The notes below the pieces were generated by a model, which did no database searches, had not been told where the DNA came from, and saw only the letters and a list, made by a program, of their open reading frames with translations. 64,000 bases of DNA from Siphonodentalium dalli (taxonomy: Eukaryota > Mollusca > Scaphopoda > Gadilida > Siphonodentaliidae). Numbering within the stretch: the first letter of the stretch is position 1; the number at the start of each line of letters is the position of its first letter. Location of the stretch: positions 238,500,609 through 238,564,608 of the forward strand of contig CP136061.1 in the NCBI GenBank assembly GCA_032622095.1, in the 5' to 3' direction. The translations under genes and the position numbers were made by a program. Below are positions 34,601 to 41,431 of the stretch, piece after piece.

Positions 34601-37600
34601 TGAAAAGTGAATTCTTGCCGATATTTATGTCCAATATTTCTGGTAAATGTCAGTGGTGACAATAGTAAAAATGATCCATGGTGCATCAGACATGTTAGTA
34701 TAGAATGTATAGAAAACATATTAGCCAATTGTGTACATCAACCACAACTTGTAAGCGATTGCAGGACACCCTGGGGCAATATTTACCATTTTCCATATTT
34801 TAGCGGCCATTTTCGCAGCCATTTTGAGCCAAGGTAAGATTTATGGTTCCAGAGATTTGGAATATTTATAGGTAATGATATGCCTCATTTACATTACAAT
34901 GTTCTTTTCATTTCTTGTTGAAATATGACTAGAATCCAAATTGTGATTTTTTGTAAAATTTTGTACTGCGTTCTGTAAAATCGAATTTTTGAGGGATCGG
35001 AAGGGGTTAGGACCCCAATAATTGCATATTTAATTGCCCCAATGATCAGTTAATATAAAAAAACACAAAATAATGTTGCATTACTTAACCAGTTCCAAAC
35101 AGCATGAATTGATCTAGAAGATATTTGTGGAAAAAAATTAATATTTTCAACTTCCGGCAGCCATTTTGGCGGCCATCTTGGATGGTGAGTTTCAATTTTG
35201 GCCCATAAAAGTGTTATTATGTCTTAGCTTCACGAAAATATATACATTTTACTAGATTTTCCCGCTATAATTTTCATAAAACTGGCTCACTTATAGTTCT
35301 AGAAATGGATCGTGTTGTGGGGGGAGGGGGGTAACAAGTCTCGTTCTTATCAGAAAACGACATGAATATATATTTCTTAAGTTGATCGTATCGATTTAGG
35401 GATGTATTGGTTGTAATAGTGCAACGTTCCAGGGGTGTACGCACATACACACACGTTGGACGAATGCAATCATATAAATAAAAGTGATTTTTTACGTTTT
35501 GAGGGGTGACCTGATGACCCCCTTCTTATCTTAAAACCCCAGGAAAAGTTCCTTCTTAAGTTGTGTTTTTATAATTAGTATATATCAAAGTACTTTGAGA
35601 CCAAAAATTGTGGATGTACGCGAAAATGTAAAAAAAAGTGAAAAATCACGTTTTGGGGTTCAGCATGGGACCCCCTTTCTTATCTGAAAACCCCAGGGAG
35701 ATCACTTTCTTAAGTTGTGTTTTCTTAATCAGTACACTTGGGAGTATCATCAAACCAAAATTCATCGATGTACGCGGAAGTGTAAATAGAAGTGATTTTT
35801 GGCACTTTTTGGGGTTCAGCGGCCCCTAAACCCCAGGAATGCGCAACTTAAGAAATCGGTTTTTCAGAATGTTCCATTATTGGTACCAACTTTAGGGGGT
35901 CAAACCTTTTGTACGCAAAAGTGTAAATAGAACATATGCGGGCTCCCCAACTAGTTTGATGATAATAGTATAGATTTCGGTGATTTAGGGGTTGGATTAT
36001 TTGATTTTTTGATTTTTCATTGGGCGGACGTTTCGGGTACTAAAAAATAAATTTCATTGACAACTTCGAATGATTTTCTATGCTCACTTGTTTAAAGTAC
36101 GACGGCAAACTAAACTCTAACCAAAAATATGATTATTTGGGCACATAATGCTAGAATTCCAGATCAATTTGATAAAAAATTGCATTTGTGAGGATGATTT
36201 TTGACCTCCTATTTTTACTATCAGCCTAGATACTTACCTTTATATATTTTTATTAATTTTTGTTTTGTTTTGCCAAATACCTGTGTCCCGCACTCCCAAT
36301 TGAAACATCAGCAGCAGCAGCAGCAACAACAACAACAACAACAACAACAACAACCAAAAACAAGAAGAAGAAGATATGTTTTATAAAATCTAATTTTACA
36401 TCACTGTTGGTTTTATTCCACTTATTAATGTGTTAGAAATCACACATGGCATACACAGTTAGGATTATACATGTAAATACCAAATAATGTAATTTTATTG
36501 GCAATTGTTTTGAGCAGACCCTTCAATTGTTACTGTCGCTCTAAATACGAGAAGACATTAATTAAAATTTAACCATCTGATAACTGAATAATCGATGCGC
36601 GAGTAGTTAATGGATTTATTGTGATTCATTTGTGAGAATATTCAGCTATAAACGTACAACAAACAGAATGTCCACATCCAACGCCGATATTTAAAAAGAA
36701 CAAATGTTACTTGTTTAATATATATGGACTTGTTTTTTAAACTTTTCATTTGAACAGTCGTGTAAATGAATGAATGTTAAAACTTATCAATTCAGTACCG
36801 AAGGTTGCATGATTATTTTATTTCAGGTGCAATATCGGATGCGACAGGATCATATAACTTGGCATTCCACTGCGCCGCCATTCCCATCATGTTAGGGTCG
36901 ATAATCCTGTTTTTCATCCCATGGGCACAACGGACATCCACGAGCAATAACGTGATGATCATCATCAGCCAAGATGCCCTACTCGGCGCAGACGACAGCG
37001 ATGGCCAAGATGGTCATCTCGGAGACTCGTCTTCCACAGAGACAGTCATCTGCTCATCAAAGAAGAAACGCTCTATTAAACGACCGATGCCGAGATACTC
37101 AACCGAAGCTAACGACGTTCTTGAAGCACTACAACGCAATTCAACCATATTAACTGAGCTACTTGGACAGAGTCATGCACAAGACATTTCTAAACCGACA
37201 GAATGGAGGTGTCAGGCATGCCGTTGTAGGAGTGATTTGCTTTATTCCCAGGTAGGTTGAAATTCTGTGTCAGGATGCAGCTATCCAGAGGTGCCGAGTT
37301 GCCATCTTTAAATATCCAACATGAACTATATATATATATATATATATACTTGTATATATAGGAAAAAATCAAACAATAACGGAAATATTCCATCTGGGAG
37401 TTAATTATTCAGTCTCACGCTTGACAACTGCCGATAGAAAAATATGCAAACATTCATTGGTCAAAACACCACATTCTTATTAGATCATAACAACCTTGTC
37501 ATTGTTCCCAGAATTGTTACGTTGTATACGTTATTATCAGAGGATCTTGATGTTTCGCCAGTCCAGTATAAACTCGGACACCGTTTAAAGGCCCACTTAA

Positions 37601-39295
37601 TTTTCGAATGACCAGATCACATTAAAAACAACATATTCCATATTATATACCATTTGAAAGAGAAAGCTCCAAAACATTGTATTATCAACTTATCCGGTCG
37701 AATAAACTGGGAACATATTGTTTTTGTCTGGGTACTGAAGTGTGTTCTGTGATGAAATTTGATCCAGACTGTACTATAAAGTATATTATTCTCAATGGAA
37801 GGGGAATAACTCTATCTCTTAGTTTGAATTCTGATGCATTCTGTGTTGACAAGGGGGAGTCTTGGAATGAATCTGAGAATCTCTATCACTTGGTGGAACT
37901 CCAAGGCCACAGCTGTGCCGTATTATGGTGAAATATGGTTCCTCTTCCAAACGGTATATAATATGGGATATGTTGTGTATAATGTAATCTGGTCATTCAA
38001 ATATTAAGTGGGCCTTTGATGTAATTACTGGTGCGAATCCTGTATTCTATACTGTTTGATGTAGGTGTAAATCAACTGCCACCCATGTTTGGACATTATG
38101 TGCCTGCACCCCTGCCCCCCCCCCCCCATATCTGAATAGCTGCAGAACTGGGCTCTGCGGGTGGTATCACCACTTTGTTATGGATTCTGTGATGGGCGAC
38201 AAAAAATACCGAGTCTGAAATCCCGACATTATATTCAAACCTTCTGTTTAATTCGAATACAAATTTAGATAATCGACTGACTGTTTAGTCGTTATTGTAT
38301 AGATACATTTATATGCAAGTTGAGATACCAAATGTAAAGCCAATCTATATGTTCAATCACGAAACGAGACTAAATATAACCATTTATGTTGCCAGGTTAC
38401 CCCTGTAAGCCAGGTGCCGAACAATATGTCAGTTCCAATCGGATACACGTTTGTCAACTACGATCCCCAGCAAATGCAACAACAGGCACCCTTTGGGAAG
38501 AGAGAACCAACAAGTAACCAAACATCCACCTCGGCATTCACAATGAGGCTTCCATCACGTCAAAGTTCGACAGCTTCCCACAGCATCGGTTTCCCAACAG
38601 CCAGCGACCTCTACCAGGCAACAACATCGAGACAGAGCAGGGGTACCAGTCCTATGTGCAGTCCAGATCAATCATATGACAACTGCGCGATGGATGACTA
38701 TATCAACACCATTATGGGTCAGTCGTCAGAAAATATATCCGCTTCTGTAACTGAGAGCACTGGAGAAGAAGTTTTGGACCGAGTGCTCGTTGGCGAAACA
38801 GCTATGATGTATCAGCCCAGGGTGGGCCCTCAACAGATTGCGAATGGTGGCAATCGACAAGCCTTCCCGGTTATGGCAAGCATGACCCAACAGCATCAAA
38901 CAGACAAACCATATACAGGCGGTGGCCCATACGTTGTGGTACCACAATATGCTTATTCTCAAAACAGCAATGTTCTACAACAACAGCAGCAGCTACCAAC
39001 AATGACATCGGCAGAAGTAAATACGTCTGGAACGGGGAGTCCTATGACATCACCATTTTCGATAATTTCGGTTTCGCCGACTGTAGGATATCCCATAGAT
39101 GTTGCGTCTGTTGTTTCTCAGTCGAGACATTCCACCGTTTCGCCGCCACCGCTTGCTCTGCCAACTGTTCTCGAAGAAGATGTTCTTCCCAACAATTCTA
39201 CACAGGCTACGTCATCTGGCACAAACGAAGAAAGAACGAGTGCGACTAATGATCAACCAATTGACGACGTGTTTCAACATCTATTCGAGAATTAA
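16400..39295 (+). CDS. SLC16/monocarboxylate-transporter-like gene, whole (5 coding exons)
   Basis: Joining 16400-16661, 21201-21772, 28413-28782, 36827-37251 and 38396-39295 gives 842 codons plus TAA, with all GT-AG introns in consistent phases 1, 0, 1, 0. The product is a major-facilitator protein of the SLC16 type: 12 predicted helices in residues 48-434, a short central loop (about 221-254), FGVFF before the first loop, AAWVGS entering TM2, a conserved TM8 arginine in TATGRLMFGRI (R307), and GPPVSGAISDATGSY before TM12. The family moves monocarboxylates, thyroid hormone, aromatic amino acids or creatine across the plasma membrane; the substrate here cannot be told. The usual pre-TM1 DGGWGW-like motif is replaced by DSREAWIV, and TM8 lacks the aspartate used for proton coupling in MCT1-4, so proton coupling is doubtful. 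The tail of about 400 residues is much longer than in typical members. Introns are about 4.5, 6.6, 8.0 and 1.1 kb and packed with mobile DNA. Confidence 0.9.
16662..17225 (+). other. Intron 1, unique-looking part
   Basis: No repeat or exon recognised between the exon 1 donor and the satellite units. Confidence 0.4.
17226..19110. repeat. ~140-bp satellite in intron 1 (CCAAAATGGCCGCCGTCC core)
   Basis: Two units at 17226-17460 and about eight more at 18040-19110, each with GATCCAAAATGGCCGCCG, then AATAGGGCACCCATGCCATT, CTCGGCCCCTTGGCCGATTT, AGGGTGGC and CATTCTAAATATTCACC. The gap 17461-18040 shows nothing recognisable. Frames through the units are not genes. Confidence 0.85.
19761..20996 (+). 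CDS. LINE ORF1 protein: PHD finger, coiled coil, RNA-binding C-terminal region
   Basis: 411 codons, ATG to TAG, uninterrupted. Residues about 17-70 form a PHD-type zinc finger with spaced pairs CYSC, CDFC, HYHFRC and WSCKKC (Cys4-His-Cys3). Residues about 130-255 are rich in Lys, Glu and Gln in heptad-like spacing, consistent with a long coiled coil for trimerisation. The C-terminal part from about 270 has NIVIANIPEL, DVLSFYRLGN, RPVKIVV and KTQMEQLYELRIELKRK, the layout of L1 ORF1-type RRM plus C-terminal domains. ORF1 proteins coat LINE RNA and act as nucleic-acid chaperones; PHD fingers occur in ORF1s of the CR1/L2 group. The A-rich codon use differs from the host exons. An intact frame suggests a recent insertion. 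It is not part of the transporter mRNA. Confidence 0.8.
   Translation: MSAETRKHLQNTGQENCYSCNGKFKIKKHRIVCDFCKQHYHFRCQGIDAEDSTDILNTSSSILWSCKKCRNKSDSQNKCHSDQDTNDDTKRNNLETKEELIPNMEQVSRKGQSKTREQLSSEDMGIWMLHIEKLLEKVIANMDKFDACIKIKVDQRIDNFEKKYNTKVEKHTSEMEKRLQKIESYMLKLEKRVNRCEEKQTTERGETYTQLEASKGKSEKLIKEFEEKNKRLFEQQRTEIQEKQTMLETIIEEKLKKPMNAYKEPTGISESKNHNIVIANIPELSQTEEYSREQDWHIISNKIQERSKFNDSDVLSFYRLGNRSSNKNRPVKIVVKNKQTRDKMIRDAIGYNKMDSKTTGSEKIYFNLDLTKTQMEQLYELRIELKRKQNVYPSRNFRLQGNRIVELYTLK
21098..21118 (+). terminator. LINE polyadenylation signal and GAT microsatellite tail
   Basis: AATAAA at 21098-21103 runs directly into five GAT repeats. Microsatellite tails of this kind are common in CR1/I/Jockey-group elements. 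Being in sense orientation, the signal could cause premature polyadenylation of the host pre-mRNA. Confidence 0.6.
21201..21772 (+). CDS. SLC16-like exon 2: TM2 to TM7
   Basis: Acceptor CTGTTTTCAG, exon from 21201. The split codon G/CA makes Ala88, giving AAWVGSATYG. Encodes residues 88-278: TM2 (about 90-110, with LGPVVGFLL), loop FGNRS, TM3, TM4 (YGIGSGLAVNPT), TM5 with GMITAGSSTG, TM6, a basic central loop (about 221-254) and TM7 ending PYVHL. Donor TTG/GTGAGT, phase 0. A TTAA element begins 22 bp into the following intron. Glycine-rich helix motifs and the order of hydrophobic segments match the SLC16 fold. Confidence 0.92.
21795..22960. mobile_element. TTAA element (TTCATGACGGGAGCT ends) carrying an internal insertion
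   Basis: TTAA at 21795-21798 and 22957-22960. Ends are TTAACCCTTTCATGACGGGA and, inverted, TCCCGTCATGAATGGGTTAA. Sub-terminal hairpin sequence TTATATATGCGAGTCGACCA places it in the 6181 family. About 700 bp of unrelated DNA with its own hairpin (22281-22438) interrupts it. Related ends: 1825-2072. Confidence 0.8.
22281..22438. repeat. ~158-bp near-perfect hairpin
   Basis: The left arm begins ACACAGAACGACACGATGTG and the right arm ends CACATCGTGTCGTTCTGTGT, pairing almost continuously to a CGAGGCGC...GCGCCTC centre near 22359. Nested inside the TTAA element. Neither a tRNA nor a protein gene. Confidence 0.9.
22961..23369 (+). other. Intron 2 spacer
   Basis: Nothing recognised apart from G-rich sequence near 23316-23332. 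Confidence 0.35.
24638..25560 (-). pseudogene. Left-arm coding relic of foldback 1
   Basis: Reading leftward, fragments in shifting frames parallel the right-arm relic: THDIRYLKHAPG, HFIPTIMAHVHKLAPR, KLSTYANAFAEFVS then stop (complement of 25050-25052). A downstream acidic block VVVSDLDLSDKEMEAG is at about 24730-24800. Matching residues and stops at symmetric positions in both arms suggest an ancestral gene duplicated head to head and then decayed. I do not recognise the protein; it could be a transposase. Confidence 0.45.
25900..26830 (+). pseudogene. Right-arm coding relic of foldback 1
   Basis: Counterpart of the left-arm relic: NFISTIMTHTHKLAP (to 26184), then an in-frame TGA, SVRRLLDANKLVLMIMFKEF, YGLLRLSRIASVKCRAF, KLSGYISALDEYVN then stop (26406-26408), and VVVSEID-stop-SDEETETSLDNAE at 26739-26800. 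Internal stops and frameshifts show it is broken. The shared C-terminal stop position in the two arms argues that the frame was once real. Function unknown. Confidence 0.45.
28413..28782 (+). CDS. SLC16-like exon 3: TM8 to TM11
   Basis: Acceptor AATATTCCACAG, phase 0. Encodes residues 279-401 plus one base. TM8 contains VVVMVLGASTATGRLMFGRI with the family's arginine (R307). TM9 is MVVTATMFMFLPLITSF. TM10 has GGLIAFVICLGLVDGCFVVL, with the glycine/cysteine helix motifs typical of SLC16. TM11 is IAWGFIMATSSITFTLGPPVSG. Donor ATCAG/GTAAGT, phase 1. The exon lies about 120 bp after one giant palindrome and 46 bp before another, so its correct inclusion may be sensitive to RNA folding. Confidence 0.92.
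29162..29641. mobile_element. 480-bp TA-type MITE inserted in the left arm of foldback 2
   Basis: Terminal inverted repeats begin AATAGCCCTATTGTCAAACA and, inverted, TGTTTGACAATAGGGCTATT, with TTTTCGCGGGAG internal arms near 29262 and 29508. The right arm of the palindrome shows the uninterrupted site CAAACTAGTTGGGGAGCC where the left has CAAACTA-[element]-TAGTTAGGGAGCC, giving a TA target duplication (Tc1/mariner-like). No transposase. Confidence 0.88.
31446..34124. repeat. GT-rich minisatellite core of foldback 2, switching strand at ~33455
   Basis: Degenerate units of roughly 55-65 bp resembling GGAGTGACTGTATGGTCATG / GGTGTGTATGTATACA. G-rich on the plus strand up to about 33412, C-rich after 33498, so the array itself is inverted about the central hairpin. 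The left half (about 2 kb) is longer than the right (about 0.6 kb). A 318-bp higher-order unit is duplicated (about 31487-31804 and 31805-32122). Long frames here are repeat artefacts. Confidence 0.85.
33413..33497. repeat. Central perfect 20-bp hairpin of foldback 2
   Basis: GGGTGGCTATCGCTTTCCAC at 33413-33432 is perfectly inverted at 33478-33497 around a 45-base loop, exactly where the minisatellite changes strand. Confidence 0.95.
36298..36826 (+). other. Intron 3 right part with CAG/CAA repeat
   Basis: A CAG then CAA trinucleotide run lies at about 36309-36353, immediately outside the right end of foldback 2. It is intronic (no splice-flanked frame), so it does not code for polyglutamine. 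The rest is AT-rich and ends in the exon 4 acceptor. Confidence 0.7.
36827..37251 (+). CDS. SLC16-like exon 4: end of TM11, TM12 and proximal tail
   Basis: Acceptor TTTTATTTCAG; the split codon G/GT makes Gly402, giving GPPVSGAISDATGSYNLAF, a strongly conserved SLC16 junction. TM12 is about 411-434 (HCAAIPIMLGSIILFFIP). The remaining residues to 543 are cytoplasmic: an acidic stretch (LLGADDSDGQDGHLGD), a basic SKKKRSIKRP, a predicted short amphipathic segment (NDVLEALQRNSTILTELL), and WRCQACRCR with clustered cysteines. Donor CCCAG/GTAGGT, phase 0. Confidence 0.9.
37252..38395 (+). other. Intron 4
   Basis: Holds a TA microsatellite (about 37329-37350), the TTAA element at 37585-38019 and a poly-C run near 38115-38127. 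Nothing else recognised. Confidence 0.7.
37585..38019. mobile_element. TTAA element (AGGCCCACTTAA family), copy 1
   Basis: TTAA at 37585-37588; the right target copy has decayed to TTGA (38016-38019). Terminal inverted repeats are AGGCCCACTTAATTTTCGAA and ATTCAAATATTAAGTGGGCC. The interior CTCCAAAACATTGTATTATC and the palindromic GAGGAATAACTC-type centre recur at 61845-62270 and 62410-62630. A frame at 37677-37931 spans the element and is not a gene. Confidence 0.85.
38396..39295 (+). CDS. SLC16-like exon 5: long Ser/Thr/Gln-rich cytoplasmic tail and stop
   Basis: Acceptor ATGTTGCCAG, phase 0, with 299 codons then TAA (39293-39295). The tail is low-complexity: QQMQQQ and VLQQQQQLP runs, many Ser/Thr-Pro pairs (for example STVSPPPLALP), and a conserved-looking acidic end DDVFQHLFEN. 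No transmembrane segment or catalytic motif. SLC16 members usually end 20-80 residues after TM12, so this exon accounts for most of the unusual length. It may hold phosphorylation or scaffold-binding sites, but no named motif can be defended. Confidence 0.88.
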   Translation, partial: VTPVSQVPNNMSVPIGYTFVNYDPQQMQQQAPFGKREPTSNQTSTSAFTMRLPSRQSSTASHSIGFPTASDLYQATTSRQSRGTSPMCSPDQSYDNCAMDDYINTIMGQSSENISASVTESTGEEVLDRVLVGETAMMYQPRVGPQQIANGGNRQAFPVMASMTQQHQTDKPYTGGGPYVVVPQYAYSQNSNVLQQQQQLPTMTSAEVNTSGTGSPMTSPFSIISVSPTVGYPIDVASVVSQSRHSTVSPPPLALPTVLEEDVLPNNSTQATSSGTNEERTSATNDQPIDDVFQHLFEN

Positions 39296-39975
39296 ATAGT
39301 TTGAGATGAGACGTGTGTCATTTTTTTTTAAATGAAGCCACCGCACTGGGATGGATATATAGTAGGGTTCTTTATTCCGAAGTTCTATATTGCATCTACA
39401 TCAGATCCGGGGTTAGGTGTCCAATAACATGTAATTCCCAACTGCAGTGTATTGCATCCCCAAGTTTTGGACCCCAACACACACATCCGCACACACAAAC
39501 GAGACCCAAATTTCCAAGTCTGGAAAATTTGTTTCAATAATTCAGTCTAGTTGGCAGTCCATACATTAGTTCCATTACATGAACTTCGTATTCAATTTTC
39601 ACCTATTTTTGGTCTGCAATTTCCAGCTGTTAAAAATTTGGCCTAAGTTGGGTGGTGGTGGGTTCATCACAACCCCTTGTCAACATCATTAAATCATTGG
39701 GTAAATCATTTTCTCCAATCGCTTGCCAGTGAGTCTCTGTCGGAAAATTCCAACCCAAGAGGTGCAACTAGAAGCTCACACTTGTTGAACTTTTCTGGAC
39801 TCGCTATCCGAAATGGTGATATCCAAGGAAGCATTCCCAGTCATGACCCCTTCGCCAGTAAATCAACACGTATACACAATTTCATCACAAAAATATAACA
39901 TACAGCCCCCCCCCCCCCAATACCTTTGCATTACATGCGGAGTCAAATAAAAGTCACTAAATGTTAATAAGAATA
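39296..39975 (+). other. 3' UTR of the SLC16-like gene
   Basis: Includes a fragment of the GGAAATTTC repeat family (about 39590-39665) and a poly-C run (about 39906-39918). It ends at the nearest canonical signal, AATAAA at 39946-39951. Confidence 0.55.
39946..39951 (+). terminator. Candidate polyadenylation signal
   Basis: AATAAA in the context GTCAAATAAAAGTC, 650 bp after the stop codon. The first canonical hexamer seen downstream. Confidence 0.5.
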
Positions 39976-40477
39976 TCGTGTTGGTTCAGAGAGTATACAA
40001 TTTCAATGGCGTGACATTTTTAAGACATAGTTATGCTTAAATGGGTCGAAAGGAACATATTACTGTACGATTCATGTAATACGTCGCGACTGGTGACTCG
40101 TCGTGCGCGAATAGGAGTACCGTGACTGACGAGTGGGGTATCCACATAATTAGTCTCTACTTTCAGATTGTGAACACACCCCAACCCAGCTAATGTCAAT
40201 ATAAGCTGCAAACACAACGGCCTTTTCATTGCAAAAAGTGGGATTTCCGACAGATAATGTATCTGTTAAAATGACCTTTGAAGACGCGTTTTTGCGAGAA
40301 ATTGTTTTCTGAAGTGATCAAAGGTCATTTTTATCTATAACAAGCCGTTCGCTCAAATGGAGCTCGCTTGCGATCGGTCAATGTGTATAATGTATAATAT
40401 ATATACTTACATTTATTAGTTGTTGGTAATCCGTCTATTCAGTCAGAAAACTTGTGTTGTTGTTATTTTTGTTATTC
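39976..40477. other. Intergenic spacer
   Basis: Contains a small inverted pair AAAATGACCTTTGA / TCAAAGGTCATTTT (about 40269-40331). Otherwise nothing recognised. Confidence 0.5.
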
Positions 40478-40937
40478 AGCAATATTTTGATATAAAAATA
40501 GATTTGTCTCGCCTCGGCCACAGCAACTTCCGATCAGTTGTCTGTACGGTTTATACACTGACTTTCACACGATCATTGTGTTTGGGAGTCGCCTGCTATT
40601 TCCGATGCTCATTCCGTTTCCTTAGCGGAACCGACTTAAACAATCGCTGAATAAAACTTTGTTCAGTTTCACACGGTACAATCGTTTCGACGATAGGCGA
40701 CCAATTTCATGATTTAATTAGGATGGTGATGTCCCCCCTCCCCTGCCTTTCGGACGACGGATTCGGGGTCTGTTATGGCATATTCCGGATGCCAGACTAG
40801 CGATGCCGTCGGGCTCATATTTCGGATGCTTCCATTCAATCCATTGATATTCACAGTGTATAAACCGTACAAACAACTGGTTGGAAGTTGCTGTCGCCGA
40901 GGCGAGACAAATCTATTTTAGATCAATATATTGCAGA
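40478..40937. mobile_element. ~460-bp element with ~80-bp inverted ends
   Basis: Left AATAGATTTGTCTCGCCTCG...TACGGTTTATACACTG pairs with right CAGTGTATAAACCGTAC...CGAGGCGAGACAAATCTATT. The interior is unremarkable and non-coding. The target duplication is unclear. Confidence 0.75.
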
Positions 40938-40965
40938 GTTTTTCCAGGTCAAGTTCGAAATATGA

Positions 40966-41115
40966 GTTCGTGTTTACTGACTTGTTCGTGTTTACTGACT
41001 TGTGGCTTGTTTACTGACTTGTGGCTCTATGAGTTCGTGTTTACTGACTTGTGGCTTGTTTACTGACTTGTGGCTTGTTTACTGACTTGTGGCTTGTTTA
41101 CTGACTTGTGGCTCT
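40966..41115. repeat. ~20-bp minisatellite (GTTTACTGACTTGTGGCT)
   Basis: Repeated GTTTACTGACTTGTGGCTT units, about six to seven, with some carrying a TCG or CTATGAGTTC variant. Confidence 0.9.
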
Positions 41116-41431
41116 TTTCGACTTAGAATTTTCAATATTTGAGGCTTCTGGATGATAACTTAATTTAGTTTGGCTTATTTTATCGGAACCAAATTTGGTT
41201 TTCCAGACCAAAATACAGGTCAAGTTCGATTATGGGTTTGGTCCAAATATTTTTTACTGACTTATGGCTCTTTTCGATTAGAATTTTCAATATTTGAGGT
41301 TACTACAGTTTAGTGTTACTGCCATTGTTTGTTTGTGTACAATAATTTTTGATAATTTTTTTCTTACATCCTTTAACAATATTTTTTTGGATAATTTTTT
41401 CTTACATTCTTTATCAATTTAAAAAAATAAA
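41116..41431. repeat. Satellite units (CTTTTCGACTTAGAATTTTC)
   Basis: Two units of about 165 bp, sharing CTTTTCGACTTAGAATTTTC, GGTTACTAC/GGCTTCTGG and CAGACCAAAATACAGGTCAA. They are inverted relatives of the array in 42740-44770. Confidence 0.7.

Larger units (their letters stand above)
28829..36297. mobile_element. Foldback 2: ~7.5-kb palindromic element with minisatellite core
   Basis: Left arm 28829-31445 and right arm 34125-36297 are inverted copies (about 2.1 kb each after removing a 480-bp insertion from the left). Outer ends: GGGGTCCCGCACCACAGGTA against the inverse of TACCTGTGTCCCGCACTCCC. Inner ends: CCAAGATCGTAGCCAGGGAG against CTCCCTGGCTACCATCTTGG. Outer arm parts contain about three degenerate 190-bp units (CTTAAG...CCCCAGGAAAA...GTACGCGGAAGTGTAAAT-like). 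Inner parts contain 350-bp units with CAAGATGGCCGCCAAAATGG. The centre is a GT-rich array. A diverged stretch of the arm family also occurs at about 53440-53750 and another at 62690-62850. No transposase. Confidence 0.88.

Noticed and set aside
36309-36353. Polyglutamine-coding CAG/CAA run
   Set aside because: It lies in intron 3 without flanking splice sites for an exon in that frame.
37677-37931. 84-codon frame in intron 4
   Set aside because: It lies wholly within a TTAA element that has copies elsewhere.
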